From Halomonas citrativorans (lineage in GTDB: Bacteria > Pseudomonadota > Gammaproteobacteria > Pseudomonadales > Halomonadaceae), in contig NZ_FUKM01000048.1 in NCBI RefSeq assembly GCF_900163645.1, positions 62,001 to 126,000 on the forward strand: a stretch of DNA of 64,000 bases, given 5' to 3'. Below are positions 10,639-20,941 of this stretch, piece after piece. Made by a program: the position numbers and the translations under genes. Under the pieces are notes generated by a model. The model did no database searches. It had not been told where the DNA came from and was given only the letters and a program-made list of their open reading frames with translations. Numbering within the stretch: the stretch's first letter is position 1; each line of letters begins with the position of its first letter.

Positions 10639-11763
10639 TTATTGTGCTTGGTAGCGTAGCGGCGAGTTAGGCGCCTTAAGGCCAAGCACCTCCGCCGCCA
10701 CTTGAGTAAAGCGTCGCGTCAGCCGATCAAACGGATCAAGGCGCGGCGTGTAATCTTCCCAACTCGCCTCACCCACCTGATCACGCGCCACTTCTTCCAG
10801 ACTTGCCAGTTGGTCCACCAAGCCAAGCTCAAGCGCCTGCTCGCCGCTCCAGATAAGCCCAGAGAATATATCGGGCTGATCGCTTAGCCGATCGCCTCGC
10901 CCAGCACGAACGTCATCCATAAATTGCTGATGTGTTTGCGTTAAAACACTCTGCCAGAATACCTGCGCTTCTTCATCAAGCGGCTGAAACGGATCCAAAA
11001 ATGCCTTATTCTCGCCCGCCGTTAACACACGGCGCTCCACACCTATCTGGCTGATCGCATCCTGAAAGCCAAACCCTGCATAAATAACCCCAATCGAGCC
11101 CACCAGGCTTGCCGGTGAAGCAATAATTTCATCTGCTGCCGAGGCGATATAATACGCCCCACTCGCACCGATATCCTCGATAACCGCCAGAATCGGCTTA
11201 TCACCCTGTTCGCGCAGGCGCATGATTTCCGCATAAATACGCTGCGATTGAACCGGGCTACCACCAGGGCTATCAATGTGCAGCACAACGGCTTCGACAT
11301 TATCGGATTCCCAGGCGCGGTTTAGCCCCTGAATGATACGCTCGGCATTTGCTGGAGCGTCACTGGCGATAACGCCATTAACGTCTACGATGCCTAAGTG
11401 ACGCTGCAGGGTAGACGCATCGCCCGTTGTCGCCCAAAAGGCGTTATATACAACGGTCGCGACGAACGCCAGTATCAAAAAGAGCGTCATGAAACGGAAA
11501 AACAACTTCCAACGCCGTGTACGGCGCTGCTCCGTTAACACGCCACCAATCCAGCGATCCATCATTTCAACCTGAGCCAAGCGCTGCCGCTCACGTAGCG
11601 TTTCAGCATCATCGCCTGCCGCCCCCACCGTAGCAGCCTCATCTTTATAAGCCGCCACGTCCGGGCCCTGTGTCCAGCGATCCTGACTTGAATGATCAGG
11701 CGTAGGGCTGTCCGCAGACTGTTGGTACCCGCGGCTATCACTGCGGCGCCAATCATCACTCAT
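10639..11763 (-). CDS. sppA: Signal peptide peptidase SppA, short (S49) form
   Basis: 374 residues. A hydrophilic cytoplasmic stretch of about 80 residues precedes one membrane segment (about 87-108), then a single S49 domain. The serine nucleophile is Ser201 in GASGAYYIAS and the general base is Lys253 in GENKAFLDPF. This is the half-size form, which assembles as an oligomer, unlike the 67-kDa E. coli SppA. It degrades cleaved signal peptides in the membrane. It follows the HAD phosphatase gene. Confidence 0.93.
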   Translation of the reverse strand: MSDDWRRSDSRGYQQSADSPTPDHSSQDRWTQGPDVAAYKDEAATVGAAGDDAETLRERQRLAQVEMMDRWIGGVLTEQRRTRRWKLFFRFMTLFLILAFVATVVYNAFWATTGDASTLQRHLGIVDVNGVIASDAPANAERIIQGLNRAWESDNVEAVVLHIDSPGGSPVQSQRIYAEIMRLREQGDKPILAVIEDIGASGAYYIASAADEIIASPASLVGSIGVIYAGFGFQDAISQIGVERRVLTAGENKAFLDPFQPLDEEAQVFWQSVLTQTHQQFMDDVRAGRGDRLSDQPDIFSGLIWSGEQALELGLVDQLASLEEVARDQVGEASWEDYTPRLDPFDRLTRRFTQVAAEVLGLKAPNSPLRYQAQ

Positions 11764-11825
11764 ATATCATCCTTCTTGAGTTTAGGGACGCTAGATGATT
11801 GACCATCCACCCAACGTCGCATCCT

Positions 11826-12476
11826 CTATCCATGCAGCCAGCCAAAAAGATCTTCAACGTTATGAGCGACCCACTTGGGCTGGCTTGCCGCTAGCCGCGC
11901 TGGCGTATGAACACCGTAAGTTACTGCCACACGATCCATACCGATGGCCCGCGCCATTTCCAAATCATATTCAGTATCGCCTACCATCACCGCACGCTCC
12001 ACGGGAACGTCAAGCTCTAGAAGCAACTCATTCAGCATTTGTGGGTGTGGCTTTGAACGTGTTTCATCTGCGGTGCGACTAGCATGAAACCAGCTCCCAC
12101 TTCCCGTTTCAGTGAAAACCCGGTCAAGGCCACGACGGCTTTTACCCGTGGCAACGGCCAAACGCTGCTGTTCGCGCTCGCGAAGGCGCGCTACGTGCGC
12201 CTCGACCCCATTAAAAAACGGCATGGGCGTTGTGTTCCCATGCACAAACTGATGTGAATAGCGCTGACGCAAGCGTTCGGCCTGAGCAGGACCGATGCCC
12301 GGGCACAGCTTGGCGATGGCTTCAGGGAGTCCCAGGCCGATAATATCTCTAATTGCCGCGACGTCCAGCTCGCCCCACTCTGCCTCTTGGGCCGCTGCCT
12401 GCATGCAGGCAACAATTTTCGACACCGAATCCATCAGGGTGCCGTCCCAATCAAAAATAATCAGCTCGTAACGCAT
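11826..12476 (-). CDS. HAD-superfamily phosphatase (Gph-like)
   Basis: 216 residues. The N-terminal FDWDGTLMDS provides Asp9 and Asp11 of HAD motif I; VATGK is motif II, KPHP motif III and GDTEYDLEMARA motif IV. It resembles phosphoglycolate phosphatase/beta-phosphoglucomutase subfamily enzymes, but the substrate cannot be assigned. In Pseudomonas an equivalent gene is also found between rluC and sppA, so it is part of a conserved run. Likely cotranscribed with rluC, 32 bases upstream. Confidence 0.85.
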   Translation of the reverse strand: MRYELIIFDWDGTLMDSVSKIVACMQAAAQEAEWGELDVAAIRDIIGLGLPEAIAKLCPGIGPAQAERLRQRYSHQFVHGNTTPMPFFNGVEAHVARLREREQQRLAVATGKSRRGLDRVFTETGSGSWFHASRTADETRSKPHPQMLNELLLELDVPVERAVMVGDTEYDLEMARAIGMDRVAVTYGVHTPARLAASQPKWVAHNVEDLFGWLHG

Positions 12477-12508
12477 TACCGCCCCTTATTACTTCACTGC
12501 CCGTGCAT

Positions 12509-13450
12509 TTATTGCCGAGCACGCTTGAGCACGTCTTCCAGAACTTCTGGCAACGGCGCCTTAACGGTCACTGGGCGGCCGTTGGTAGGTTCCGGAAACG
12601 TTAGCGAGCGGGCATGCAGAAACAGACGGCTAACGCCTAGCTGTTTCGTCAAGTGCGCACTTTCACGTGTCGAGTACTTATCATCCCCAAGCAGCGCATG
12701 CCCCGCATGAGTCGCATGAACGCGAATTTGATGTGTTCGTCCGGTCACCGGCTCGGCTTCAATCAGCGTGGCTTTCTCAAAGGTTTCAACAACAGCAAAA
12801 TGGGTGCGCGATACCTTGCCGTTTGGATCCACCCGCACTCTACGCTCACCGTTGCCTGCGTCGAATCGGTCAAGACGCGCGCTTTCATAGGTTTTACGTG
12901 CAGGCCAGCGACCACTCACAAGCGCCAGATAACGCTTGTCCATGCCATGTTTTTTTAACGACTCGTTAAGTGTCACCAAGGCATCACGAGACTTCGCCAG
13001 CAACAAGCAGCCAGAGGTATCGCGATCAAGCCGATGAACAAGCTCCAAAAAGCTCAAATCATCCCGCACCTGACGCAGTGCTTCAATCAACCCGATTTTA
13101 ACCCCGCTCCCCCCATGCACCGCCAAGCCAGAAGGCTTATTAAGCACCATCCAGTCAGGGCCTTCCATAATGACGCTACCTACTAACACGTCACGCAAAT
13201 TATCGCTGACTTCCTTCACCGCCTCACGCGGCGCCAAACGTAATGGCGGCACCCGAACCAGGTCACCCGCCTGGAGACGATAGTCCACCTTGACGCGCTT
13301 TTTATTAACCCGCACTTCACCTTTACGTACGATGCGGTATATCAATGCTCTAGGAGCACCTTTCAGGCGAGTCATCAAAAAATTGTCAATTCTTTGACCT
13401 GCCTGTTCCGGGGCGATATCCACCCACTGTACTTCACGCCCTTCGGCCAT
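12509..13450 (-). CDS. rluC: 23S rRNA pseudouridine synthase RluC
   Basis: 313 residues. An S4 RNA-binding domain (about 19-70) precedes the RluA-type catalytic domain; the catalytic aspartate is Asp142 in HRLDRDTSG. In E. coli RluC modifies U955, U2504 and U2580 of 23S rRNA. The gene is divergent from rne, the arrangement that distinguishes rluC from rluD. CAGGAG lies upstream of the ATG. Start and length agree with E. coli RluC (319). Confidence 0.94.
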   Translation of the reverse strand: MAEGREVQWVDIAPEQAGQRIDNFLMTRLKGAPRALIYRIVRKGEVRVNKKRVKVDYRLQAGDLVRVPPLRLAPREAVKEVSDNLRDVLVGSVIMEGPDWMVLNKPSGLAVHGGSGVKIGLIEALRQVRDDLSFLELVHRLDRDTSGCLLLAKSRDALVTLNESLKKHGMDKRYLALVSGRWPARKTYESARLDRFDAGNGERRVRVDPNGKVSRTHFAVVETFEKATLIEAEPVTGRTHQIRVHATHAGHALLGDDKYSTRESAHLTKQLGVSRLFLHARSLTFPEPTNGRPVTVKAPLPEVLEDVLKRARQ

Positions 13451-13529
13451 TGCCGCGCACTCCTGCTGTGTCTCTATGATGCCAGGCTAAAAACGGCATT
13501 CTAACGTAGACCCAAGGGCATTGCGTCAA

Positions 13530-13558
13530 TTGCTGGTAGTTGTCTTTACTGTTATATT
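13530..13558 (+). promoter_or_regulatory. Candidate rne promoter
   Basis: TTGCTG (13530-13535) and TATATT (13553-13558) are separated by 17 bases. The -10 matches consensus at five of six bases, the -35 at three. If used, the rne leader would be about 560 bases. Confidence 0.42.
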
Positions 13559-14060
13559 CCAAATCGTTCACTACTAAGCGTGGGCAGCTTGTCGAGTATT
13601 ACTGTTTTCACAAGTGCTACTACCACGTTTAGCTAAAAGCGCCTGCCCGACTAACACGCAGGCCTGAGCACAAGAAGCGGCGCCAGTGTACGCATTGCCC
13701 GAATCTTAACGTATTAAATGCAGTCACTCTGTCGCCCGTATGATGTCGACAGATTTGCTAACGCTTGGCCTAAAACGGCAAGCGAATGCTAAATAAAACG
13801 CCACGCTCAGAACTGCCCCGCCTTTTCGTCACAAGGCGCTGGCCACTTCTGGGCGACAAGTTCAACGCTGTGCCGACGGCCGGCGTTGACGAATCGATGA
13901 ATGCTAGGTGTAGGCGGTGTCAGCAGGGCCGGATGGACGTGACAGCCACCGAAACACGTCCTGCCTCCGCCACGTACTCAACCTGTCAGCCGGGTCGGTT
14001 AAAACCTTCCTGGCTTGCCGCGTCAGCATAACCATGCGCCGAGCACAAGCACGCAGCACC

Positions 14061-14101
14061 CACCGATTCGTCTACGTCACTCCTTAGACGGTCCGTCGGT
14101 G
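14061..14101 (+). promoter_or_regulatory. Stem-loop just upstream of the rne start codon
   Basis: CACCGA (14061-14066) pairs with TCGGTG (14096-14101), and CGTCTA (14069-14074) pairs with TAGACG (14085-14090), giving a 12-bp interrupted stem. It ends 21 bases before the ATG at 14123, where no good Shine-Dalgarno sequence is seen. Confidence 0.6.
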
Positions 14102-14122
14102 CACAACGCTATGCGAGACAAC

Positions 14123-17100
14123 ATGAAACGGATGCTTATCAATGCGACCCAACCCGAAGAGCTTCGGGTCGCGCTGGTTGATGGACAACGCCTGTACGAT
14201 TTGGATATTGAATCAGGTGCACGAGAGCAGAAAAAAGCCAATATTTACCGCGGCAAGATTACCCGCGTGGAACCTTCCCTTGAAGCGGCCTTCGTTGACT
14301 TTGGCGCAGAACGCCATGGCTTTCTACCGCTCAAGGAAATCTCCCGCGAATACTTTATCAAAGATGTATCTGGCCGCCCCAGTATCAAAGAGGTGCTGAA
14401 AGAGGGTCAGGAAGTTATCGTGCAGGTGGACAAGGAAGAGCGCGGCAACAAAGGCGCAGCCTTAACGACCTTCATTAGCTTGGCAGGCCGCTTTTTGGTG
14501 CTTATGCCCAACAACCCTCGTGCAGGCGGTATTTCTCGCCGCATTGAGGGTGAAGAGCGCAGCCAGCTAAAAGACGCCATGGGTCAGCTCACCGTACCTG
14601 ACAAAATGGGTCTCATCGTGCGTACGGCGGGCATTGGTCGTAATCCCGAAGAACTTCAGTGGGACCTGGATTATCTGGCTCAGGTGTGGGAATCAATCAC
14701 CACGGAGGCCGCCAAGCGCCCTGCTCCGTTCCTGATTTACCGCGAATCCAACGTTATTATCCGGGCCATGCGGGATTACCTGCGCCAGGATATCGGCGAA
14801 GTGCTCATTGACAGCCCTGAGATTCATGCTGAAGCGCTAGGCTTTATTCGCCAGGTAATGCCTTCGTATCAGCAAAAAATCAAACTCTATGCGGATGAAG
14901 TGCCGCTTTTCTCACGCTTTCAAATCGAGTCCCAAATCGAAACAGCCTATCAGCGTGAGGTAAAACTCCCGTCTGGCGGCTCGATCGTTATCGACCACAC
15001 CGAAGCACTGGTTTCAATCGATATCAACTCCGCCCGGGCGACCCGCGGCAGCGATATTGAAGAAACCGCCCTTCAGACCAACTCTGAAGCGGCCGATGAA
15101 ATCGCCCGCCAGCTGCGCCTTCGTGACATTGGCGGCCTGGTGGTGATCGACTTTATCGACATGGGTCCGGCACGCAATCAGCGCGAAGTCGAAAACCGCA
15201 TGCGCGATGCCTTGAAGCTTGACCGCGCACGGGTACAGATTGGTCGCATTTCACGCTTTGGCTTGATGGAGATGTCACGCCAGCGCCTGCGTCCTTCACT
15301 AGGCGAAACCAGCGGCGTGGTCTGCCCGCGCTGTATCGGCCAAGGCACCATCCGTGATGTACGCTCGCTTTCACTCTCGATTATGCGCCTTATCGAAGAA
15401 GAGGCCATGAAAGAGCGTAGCGCACAAATCCGTGCGATTCTGCCAGTACCTGTCGCTACCTACCTGCTCAATGAAAAACGTAGCGTACTGGCCGATATTG
15501 AGTCGCGCCAAGGGGTACGCGTTGTACTGCTACCTAACCCGGAAATGCATACGCCTCATTATGACGTGCAGCGTTTACGCGATGATCATATAGATGAAGA
15601 TGACACACAAACACTGTCAAGCTTCGAGCTATCTACCGATACCGAAGTAGGTAAAGAGCCCAACCCCAACTTCGCGCCGCCCACACAGCGCGCTGAAGCG
15701 GCAGTTAAGAGCATTGCTCATAATGCACCCGCACCCGCCTCGCTACAGACGGATGAGCCAGCAGCAGCCAAGGCCACCGCGCCCACAACCAATGATGAGC
15801 AACCCAGCGTTATTGGGCGCTTTATCCGCGGGTTTGCAAAGCTACTGGGCAGCGATGACAACAGCGCAGCCGAAGCCCCTGCTAGCAAGCCAGCAGCGCC
15901 TGCGCCACGTAAACAAGCCGAGCGCAGCCAACAGAAACCGGCCCCATTAGGCAGTGAGACGAAACAGCGTCCTGCCCGTAGCGAGCGCACCGAAAACAGC
16001 AAGGCAGATCAGCGGCAAACCCCGTCGCGCAATGCCAATGCCGATGTCAGCGAAGAAGCCAACGATAAGCGCAGCGGCCCTTCTCGCACTCGCAATCGTC
16101 GCCGAAACCAGCAGCAGGACGATGCTAAAGCGCAGGAAAGTGGCAGCAAAAACAGCCGCCAGAGCCAGAAAGAGGCATCTCCCGCAAAAGACGAAAATCT
16201 TGATACATCGAAGAAAGCGCCTCAGAAAGAGTCGCGTCGAGATGCTCAGCGCGACAATAAACCTGCAAAAGAGGCTTCGCACAACGACGCAGAGCAGCCA
16301 ACTGCCCAGGATGATGGCAAACCGAAACGTACGCGCAACAACCCGCGCAACCGTTCACGCAAGCTGGCGGTTAGCCCCCAGGCGGAAGCCGAGCAGTTAA
16401 AACTGCAGGCCCAAGCAGCCGAAGAGGCAACGCACGCAGGCGCCACGGCCCCAGCAACGGAAACGCCCGAAACTGAAGCACCGAAGCAGGAAGTAGCTCC
16501 CGAAAGCCTTTCTGAAGCCTCTGCGCAGTTGTCTGAAACGCAAGCTGAAGCTTCGCCTGCCAGCAGCATTGCGGATAGCAATCACGCTGACAGCCAATCG
16601 CATCAAGCGACCGCTGAGGAAAACACTCAGGGAACCGTTCAGGAGCTTTCTCAAGCACTATCTCAGGAACCAGCTCAGGAAAGTGCCAAGCCTCAAGACA
16701 CGGAAAACACCGACGTTAGCGCTGCTGACGAAGCGACTCCGGTAGCGGCAGTCGAACCCGCCGAAACACTTAAAGCGGAACAGCCCTCTCCGACAGTCGC
16801 CGAGCATGACGTTGCGCCAGCTGAAGCAACAGCACCGGCCCAACAAGAGACGCCCGTAGCTGCCGAGCCTGAAAGCGCACCGGTCACGGAAGATGAGCCG
16901 AAAACGGCAGATGAACTGAAGAGTGACGATGTCATATCTCTTCCGCACCAGATCGATGAAAAGCTCGAAAGCGACGCAAGTAGCGACGCCGATACTACGC
17001 TCGCGCCATCGCCCACTGAATTGGCCGAAAGCGGCGTTGCCGATGAACCCCAACAGTTGGCACCGGTAAATGAGTTGGCAGACGCTACACCTGTTCAGGA

Positions 17101-17320
17101 ATCCGTAGAAAGCAGAACACCTGCGGATAACGTACCCCAGGCAGATGCACAGACTGACGACACTACCGCTGACGTTGCGCCACACGCCGCTAAATCGGTA
17201 GACGCACCTATCGCCGAAGAAGTGGCTGAAGAAGCACCCAAGCCGCGTCGTCGCCGTACCCGTGCGCATAACGATCCTCGTGAGCTGCGCAAGCAGGCAC
17301 AAGAAGCCAGCAAAGAGTAA
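14123..17320 (+). CDS. rne: Ribonuclease E
   Basis: 1065 residues. The endonuclease core of the RNA degradosome. The start [20 protein letters not shown] is nearly identical to E. coli, which fixes the ATG at 14123. The S1 and 5'-sensor regions follow; catalytic aspartates are in [13 protein letters not shown] and VIDFIDMG, and the zinc-link Cys401-x-x-Cys404 (CPRC) joins the dimer. Residues about 560-577 ([15 protein letters not shown]) look like the amphipathic membrane-binding helix. The remaining ~490 residues are disordered, rich in Ala, Glu, Pro and Gln, with Arg-rich patches ([16 protein letters not shown]) for RNA or partner binding, ending near NDPRE. A transcription terminator follows. 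Confidence 0.97.
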   Translation: MKRMLINATQPEELRVALVDGQRLYDLDIESGAREQKKANIYRGKITRVEPSLEAAFVDFGAERHGFLPLKEISREYFIKDVSGRPSIKEVLKEGQEVIVQVDKEERGNKGAALTTFISLAGRFLVLMPNNPRAGGISRRIEGEERSQLKDAMGQLTVPDKMGLIVRTAGIGRNPEELQWDLDYLAQVWESITTEAAKRPAPFLIYRESNVIIRAMRDYLRQDIGEVLIDSPEIHAEALGFIRQVMPSYQQKIKLYADEVPLFSRFQIESQIETAYQREVKLPSGGSIVIDHTEALVSIDINSARATRGSDIEETALQTNSEAADEIARQLRLRDIGGLVVIDFIDMGPARNQREVENRMRDALKLDRARVQIGRISRFGLMEMSRQRLRPSLGETSGVVCPRCIGQGTIRDVRSLSLSIMRLIEEEAMKERSAQIRAILPVPVATYLLNEKRSVLADIESRQGVRVVLLPNPEMHTPHYDVQRLRDDHIDEDDTQTLSSFELSTDTEVGKEPNPNFAPPTQRAEAAVKSIAHNAPAPASLQTDEPAAAKATAPTTNDEQPSVIGRFIRGFAKLLGSDDNSAAEAPASKPAAPAPRKQAERSQQKPAPLGSETKQRPARSERTENSKADQRQTPSRNANADVSEEANDKRSGPSRTRNRRRNQQQDDAKAQESGSKNSRQSQKEASPAKDENLDTSKKAPQKESRRDAQRDNKPAKEASHNDAEQPTAQDDGKPKRTRNNPRNRSRKLAVSPQAEAEQLKLQAQAAEEATHAGATAPATETPETEAPKQEVAPESLSEASAQLSETQAEASPASSIADSNHADSQSHQATAEENTQGTVQELSQALSQEPAQESAKPQDTENTDVSAADEATPVAAVEPAETLKAEQPSPTVAEHDVAPAEATAPAQQETPVAAEPESAPVTEDEPKTADELKSDDVISLPHQIDEKLESDASSDADTTLAPSPTELAESGVADEPQQLAPVNELADATPVQESVESRTPADNVPQADAQTDDTTADVAPHAAKSVDAPIAEEVAEEAPKPRRRRTRAHNDPRELRKQAQEASKE

Positions 17321-17342
17321 TTTGCTGACTGCGCAAAAAACC

Positions 17343-17367
17343 AAACCCCGCCTCGGCGGGGTTTTTT
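17343..17367 (+). terminator. Intrinsic terminator after rne, probably bidirectional
   Basis: ACCCCGC and GCGGGGT flank a CTCG tetraloop, followed by six T. The minus strand is also T-rich beyond the stem, so it can serve murB coming from the other side. Confidence 0.88.
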
Positions 17368-17390
17368 ATGCGTCAGTGCCCACGCATTTA

Positions 17391-18428
17391 TCAGCCTTGA
17401 ACCAAACGTGGCTCTGGCTCCAGCCGTACATTAAAACGAGCATGCACATGGTCGATAATCTTGCCTGCAAAGCGCAGCAATCCCTTACGGTCGCCGCCGC
17501 CCAAATGAACCAACACTAACGCCTGGCGGTCATGCACGCCAAATGCGCCCTCACGCACGCCTTTAAGACCGCACTGATCAATCAACCAACCGGCTGCCAA
17601 CTTGGTCTTTCCTTCGCCTAAAGGGAAATGCGGCATGTCAGGATAGCGGGCCAATAGCGCCTGCCCCTGCTGATCTGAAACAATGGGATTCTTGAAAAAA
17701 CTGCCTGCATTGGCAAGCTGCCTCGGGTCTGGCAATTTTTCCTGGCGAATAGCTGCCACTGTCTCTGCAACATCCAACGGGGTGGGCGCATTCGGCAAGC
17801 GCGAGGCAAGATCGCCATAGTGAACTTTCGGTGCGGGCTGCCTGGAAAGCCGCAATACCAGCCGAGTAATCACGACACGATCACACAGCGCACCCTTGAA
17901 AACGCTATCGCGATAACCAAACGTACACTCAGCATTCTCAAGCCAACGCGTTCTTCCTGTCGCAATTTCCATGATCTGCACGGCCTGAAGGCTATCGGCG
18001 AGCTCAACGCCATAGGCGCCGATGTTTTGCACGGGGGCTGCGCCACAATCACCAGGAATCAGCGCCAGGTTCTCAATTCCCCAGAGCCCTCGGGCCGCCA
18101 TATTGAGCACCAGTGTATGCCAGTTAACGCCAGCCCCCACATGTGCCAGCACATTATTACCCGCCGAGGTCAGCCACCACTGTCGTAGCGCCGGGCGTAT
18201 CGCAATCCCTGTTAAGCGCGGCGGCAAAAGCACGTTGCTCCCTCCGCCCAAAAGCGTTACCGGCCAGCGCTGATGATGGGCGATAGCAAGCGTAGCGCGT
18301 AAGGCGCCTAGCGTGGTGGGTTCAGCGTAATAATCAGCCACGCAGGGCAAACGTAACGTATTGGACGATGAAAGATCCACGTGTTCGTTAATGATACAAG
18401 CCGAGTTTTTAAGGACTGAAGCTGTCAC
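17391..18428 (-). CDS. murB: UDP-N-acetylenolpyruvoylglucosamine reductase
   Basis: 345 residues, type I MurB as in E. coli. An FAD enzyme that reduces UDP-GlcNAc-enolpyruvate to UDP-MurNAc. The NTLRLPCVADYYAEP N-terminus, the LGGGSNVLLP FAD loop, IPGDCGAAPVQNIGAYG and the GSFFKNP segment with its catalytic serine are all present. The start overlaps the upstream phosphatase stop by four bases. It is convergent with rne. The order kdsB-phosphatase-murB is that of Pseudomonas. Confidence 0.95.
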   Translation of the reverse strand: MTASVLKNSACIINEHVDLSSSNTLRLPCVADYYAEPTTLGALRATLAIAHHQRWPVTLLGGGSNVLLPPRLTGIAIRPALRQWWLTSAGNNVLAHVGAGVNWHTLVLNMAARGLWGIENLALIPGDCGAAPVQNIGAYGVELADSLQAVQIMEIATGRTRWLENAECTFGYRDSVFKGALCDRVVITRLVLRLSRQPAPKVHYGDLASRLPNAPTPLDVAETVAAIRQEKLPDPRQLANAGSFFKNPIVSDQQGQALLARYPDMPHFPLGEGKTKLAAGWLIDQCGLKGVREGAFGVHDRQALVLVHLGGGDRKGLLRFAGKIIDHVHARFNVRLEPEPRLVQG

Positions 18429-18895
18429 ACGCGGTCACTTTTCAGGTGCTGGATTAAACCTTGCGACGCCGTTTCGATCATATCAAGCACGTTTTCAAAC
18501 CCCTGTTCACCGCCATAGTAAGGGTCTGGAACCTCTGCTCCCGACGTTCCAGAGAACTCCAGAAAAAGCCCGACATAAGCGTTGCTTTCGGCAGGTTTTA
18601 AGGCACGCATTGCCCGCAGGTTATCGTTATCCATGCCCAGTACATAATCGAATTTCAGAAAATCTTCTGGGGTCAGCTGCCGGGCACATAGCTGGCTCAG
18701 GTCAATACCTCGCTGCTTGGCTGCTGATTGAGCGCGCGAATCGGGTGCTTTCCCGATGTGCCAAGCACCTACTCCGCAAGAGTCAATGCTGACACGTCCA
18801 CTCATACCTGCGTTTTCCAGCGCGCGTTGAAAAATGCCCTCGGCAGTGGGCGAGCGACAAATATTCCCTAAACAGACAAAAAGTACCCGCGTCAC
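18425..18895 (-). CDS. Low-molecular-weight protein-tyrosine phosphatase
   Basis: 156 residues. The CX5R active-site loop is at the N-terminus (Cys8-LGNIC-Arg14) and the general acid is in the VPDPYYGG segment, so the enzyme should be active. In other bacteria such enzymes act on tyrosine kinases of polysaccharide export, but no kinase or capsule gene is nearby. Here it is coupled to kdsB and murB. A cytoplasmic phosphatase of unknown substrate. Confidence 0.9.
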   Translation of the reverse strand: MTRVLFVCLGNICRSPTAEGIFQRALENAGMSGRVSIDSCGVGAWHIGKAPDSRAQSAAKQRGIDLSQLCARQLTPEDFLKFDYVLGMDNDNLRAMRALKPAESNAYVGLFLEFSGTSGAEVPDPYYGGEQGFENVLDMIETASQGLIQHLKSDRV

Positions 18896-18922
18896 AACGC
18901 GCTCCCTGTACGTTGAAAAGTA

Positions 18923-19693
18923 TTAACCAGATGGCGCTAACAGAGCGCAAACACGAGCTAAATCTTCCGCCGTGTCGACACCTGCTGGGTTAACCTCACA
19001 CGCCAACGCCACCTGAATTAAATGGCCATTCTGCAAAGCGCGCAGCTGTTCAAGCTGCTCTAACTGCTCCAGCATTGAGGCTGGCCAGTCCCGATAGGCG
19101 GCTAAAAAGCTCGCGCGGTAGGCATAAATTCCGATATGGCGCAGCCATGCATCCGTTTCAAGCAATGCAGGCTGCTGCTTGAACTGCTCACGATCCCAAG
19201 GGATGGGCGCACGTGAGAAATACAGCGCCCGCCCCTGTAATGAGCGCACTACTTTGACCACATTGGGATTAAAGAGTGACGCTACATCGTTAATAGGCTC
19301 AGCCAGCGTCGCAATGGAGGCTTCTGCGTCATCGGCCAAGCGCAGTGCCACCTGATCGATTAACGCGGGCGGAATGAGCGGCTCGTCACCCTGCACATTC
19401 ACCACTAGCTCGTCTTCACCCAAAGAAAGGATCTGGGCGACTTCGGCAAGCCGATCAGTACCCGAAGCGTGATCATCGCGCGTCATGACGACCTCAGCCC
19501 CATAAGGCAGCATCGCATCACGGATACGTTCATCATCGGTCGCAACAACGACACGAACCGCCTGGCTTTGACAGGCGCGCCGCCACACATGGGCAACCAT
19601 AGGCTCACCAGCAATATCCAGCAGCGGCTTACCTGGCAACCGGGTCGAACCATAGCGAGCAGGCACGACGGCTATAAATGCAGGAAACGCCAT
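18923..19693 (-). CDS. kdsB: 3-deoxy-manno-octulosonate cytidylyltransferase
   Basis: 256 residues. Activates Kdo to CMP-Kdo for lipopolysaccharide inner core. The [16 protein letters not shown] nucleotide-binding start, the VQGDEPLI motif and the VDTAEDL segment are typical. It overlaps the Trm112-like stop by one base (TAATG), so is translationally coupled. With lpxK and msbA it forms a lipid A-Kdo module. Confidence 0.95.
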   Translation of the reverse strand: MAFPAFIAVVPARYGSTRLPGKPLLDIAGEPMVAHVWRRACQSQAVRVVVATDDERIRDAMLPYGAEVVMTRDDHASGTDRLAEVAQILSLGEDELVVNVQGDEPLIPPALIDQVALRLADDAEASIATLAEPINDVASLFNPNVVKVVRSLQGRALYFSRAPIPWDREQFKQQPALLETDAWLRHIGIYAYRASFLAAYRDWPASMLEQLEQLEQLRALQNGHLIQVALACEVNPAGVDTAEDLARVCALLAPSG

Positions 19694-19902
19694 TACAGGT
19701 CTCCCGTGCGACCTGGTGAGGTTGGGAGCTTTTCGTCAGCGTCCATTACCCGGGCTTCCTCAGGCAGCATAACCGGGATACCTTCTTGTATCGGATACGC
19801 TAGCCCGTCATAAAGACAAATCAGTTCCTGCGCTTCGCGGTCGTACTTAAGTTTGCCGTTACATAACGGGCAAACCAGCATTGCTAGCAGTTCCTTATCC
19901 AT
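19693..19902 (-). CDS. Trm112-like zinc-ribbon protein (YcaR family)
   Basis: 69 residues, beginning [18 protein letters not shown] with one CPLC pair and further [25 protein letters not shown]. The family is always found between lpxK and kdsB in this group. Eukaryotic Trm112 activates methyltransferases; the bacterial role is not settled. Only three cysteines are seen, so a classical four-cysteine zinc site is not evident. Confidence 0.9.
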   Translation of the reverse strand: MDKELLAMLVCPLCNGKLKYDREAQELICLYDGLAYPIQEGIPVMLPEEARVMDADEKLPTSPGRTGDL

Positions 19903-19915
19903 TTATGCATCCCCT

Positions 19916-20941
19916 TCAGGACAGGGCTGACAGCTTGGCTGCCAGCCAGTGTTCAAATTCTAATGGAAGCGTTGCCTCCACTTCTAATATCCAGCTATTG
20001 GCTGGCGCAATTCCCATGCATTTCACCGCATCTTTGGCGGTCATGACCACGGGCCGCTGTTTCGCCGGAGTAAATATATCCGCACTAAAACGCTGGTGGT
20101 CTGCCAGCGCCAGCATCTCGCCGCTTACGCCTAAATCACGCAATGTATTAAAAAAGCGCGCAGGGTGCCCGATACCGGCCACGCCAAACACCGGCACGCT
20201 AAAAGGTAACGGTGTCAGCGGAAAGCGCTCGCCATCATTTAGGCGCCGCCAACTTATCGGCATTAGCTGCATGGAAGTGGCGCTCACCGAAAGTGATTGG
20301 CGCATGTCTCCCTTCGCTATTTCACCATTCACTATTTCACCATTAACAACCACCGCATCTACACGCGCTAAACGTTCGGGCGACTCACGCAGTGGCCCTG
20401 CAGGCAGACAGCGACAATTACCCAATCCTCGTGCACCATCAATCACCACGATCTCTATGTCTCGCTCAAGCGCCAGGTGCTGCAGCCCGTCGTCACTCAA
20501 AATAATATCGCAACCGAGATCGACCAACGCTTGAGCGCCACGCGCACGCTTGGGGTCTGCTACCACGGGCAACAAGGTTTGCTGAGCCAACATAACCGGC
20601 TCGTCACCGCTTTGCGCGGGATCCGTCGATGGCGTTACCTGGAGCGGGTAGTGCTCGGCTTTACCGCCATAACCACGCGTGACGATACCCGGCGTCCAAC
20701 CTTGTGCGACCAACCAGCGGCTTAACCAGGCCACTAATGGCGATTTTCCGGTTCCACCCAGGGTGATATTACCCACCACGATGACCGGCACTGGCGCACG
20801 CCATGTGGCCTTTTGGCCATTCATGTACGCAGCTTCTCGACGCGCCATGGCATGCTTATAAAGCGCGCCCAATGGCCTTAGCGGCAATAGCCAAGGGCTA
20901 TTGTGATAGCCCGCTTCAAGCCAGCGCTGAGCCAGCGTCAT
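19916..20941 (-). CDS. lpxK: Tetraacyldisaccharide 4'-kinase
   Basis: 341 residues. Phosphorylates the 4' position of lipid A disaccharide at the inner membrane. An N-terminal membrane-associated stretch precedes the P-loop in GNITLGGTGKSPLV; the RGYGG, SGDEPVMLAQ and ILSDDGLQH motifs follow. It starts directly on the msbA stop (TAATG). A short in-frame duplication at 20315-20344 yields NGEIVNGEIAKG, making the protein slightly longer than the 328 residues of E. coli LpxK. Confidence 0.95.
   Translation of the reverse strand: MTLAQRWLEAGYHNSPWLLPLRPLGALYKHAMARREAAYMNGQKATWRAPVPVIVVGNITLGGTGKSPLVAWLSRWLVAQGWTPGIVTRGYGGKAEHYPLQVTPSTDPAQSGDEPVMLAQQTLLPVVADPKRARGAQALVDLGCDIILSDDGLQHLALERDIEIVVIDGARGLGNCRCLPAGPLRESPERLARVDAVVVNGEIVNGEIAKGDMRQSLSVSATSMQLMPISWRRLNDGERFPLTPLPFSVPVFGVAGIGHPARFFNTLRDLGVSGEMLALADHQRFSADIFTPAKQRPVVMTAKDAVKCMGIAPANSWILEVEATLPLEFEHWLAAKLSALS

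Larger units (their letters stand above)
13451..14122 (+). other. Long rluC-rne intergenic region, mostly rne leader
   Basis: A 672-base stretch with no convincing gene. It holds the divergent promoters of rluC and rne and a long rne 5' untranslated region. I see a moderate plus-strand promoter at 13530-13558, a small stem (13863-13868 with 13883-13888), and a strong imperfect hairpin at 14061-14101. E. coli rne also has a long structured leader used for autoregulation by RNase E; sequence similarity to it was not tested. Confidence 0.65.

Noticed and set aside
13786-14031. 81-codon ORF in the rne leader
   Set aside because: No Shine-Dalgarno sequence, low-complexity composition and no family resemblance; more likely chance in GC-rich leader.
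16658-17344. 228-codon ORF antisense to the rne tail
   Set aside because: It is the shadow of the low-complexity RNase E C-terminus; Cys/Phe/Arg-rich nonsense.
19045-19077. Repeat [10 protein letters not shown] in kdsB
   Set aside because: Homologues have a similar LEKIEMLEQLR stretch at the same place, so it is not an expansion.
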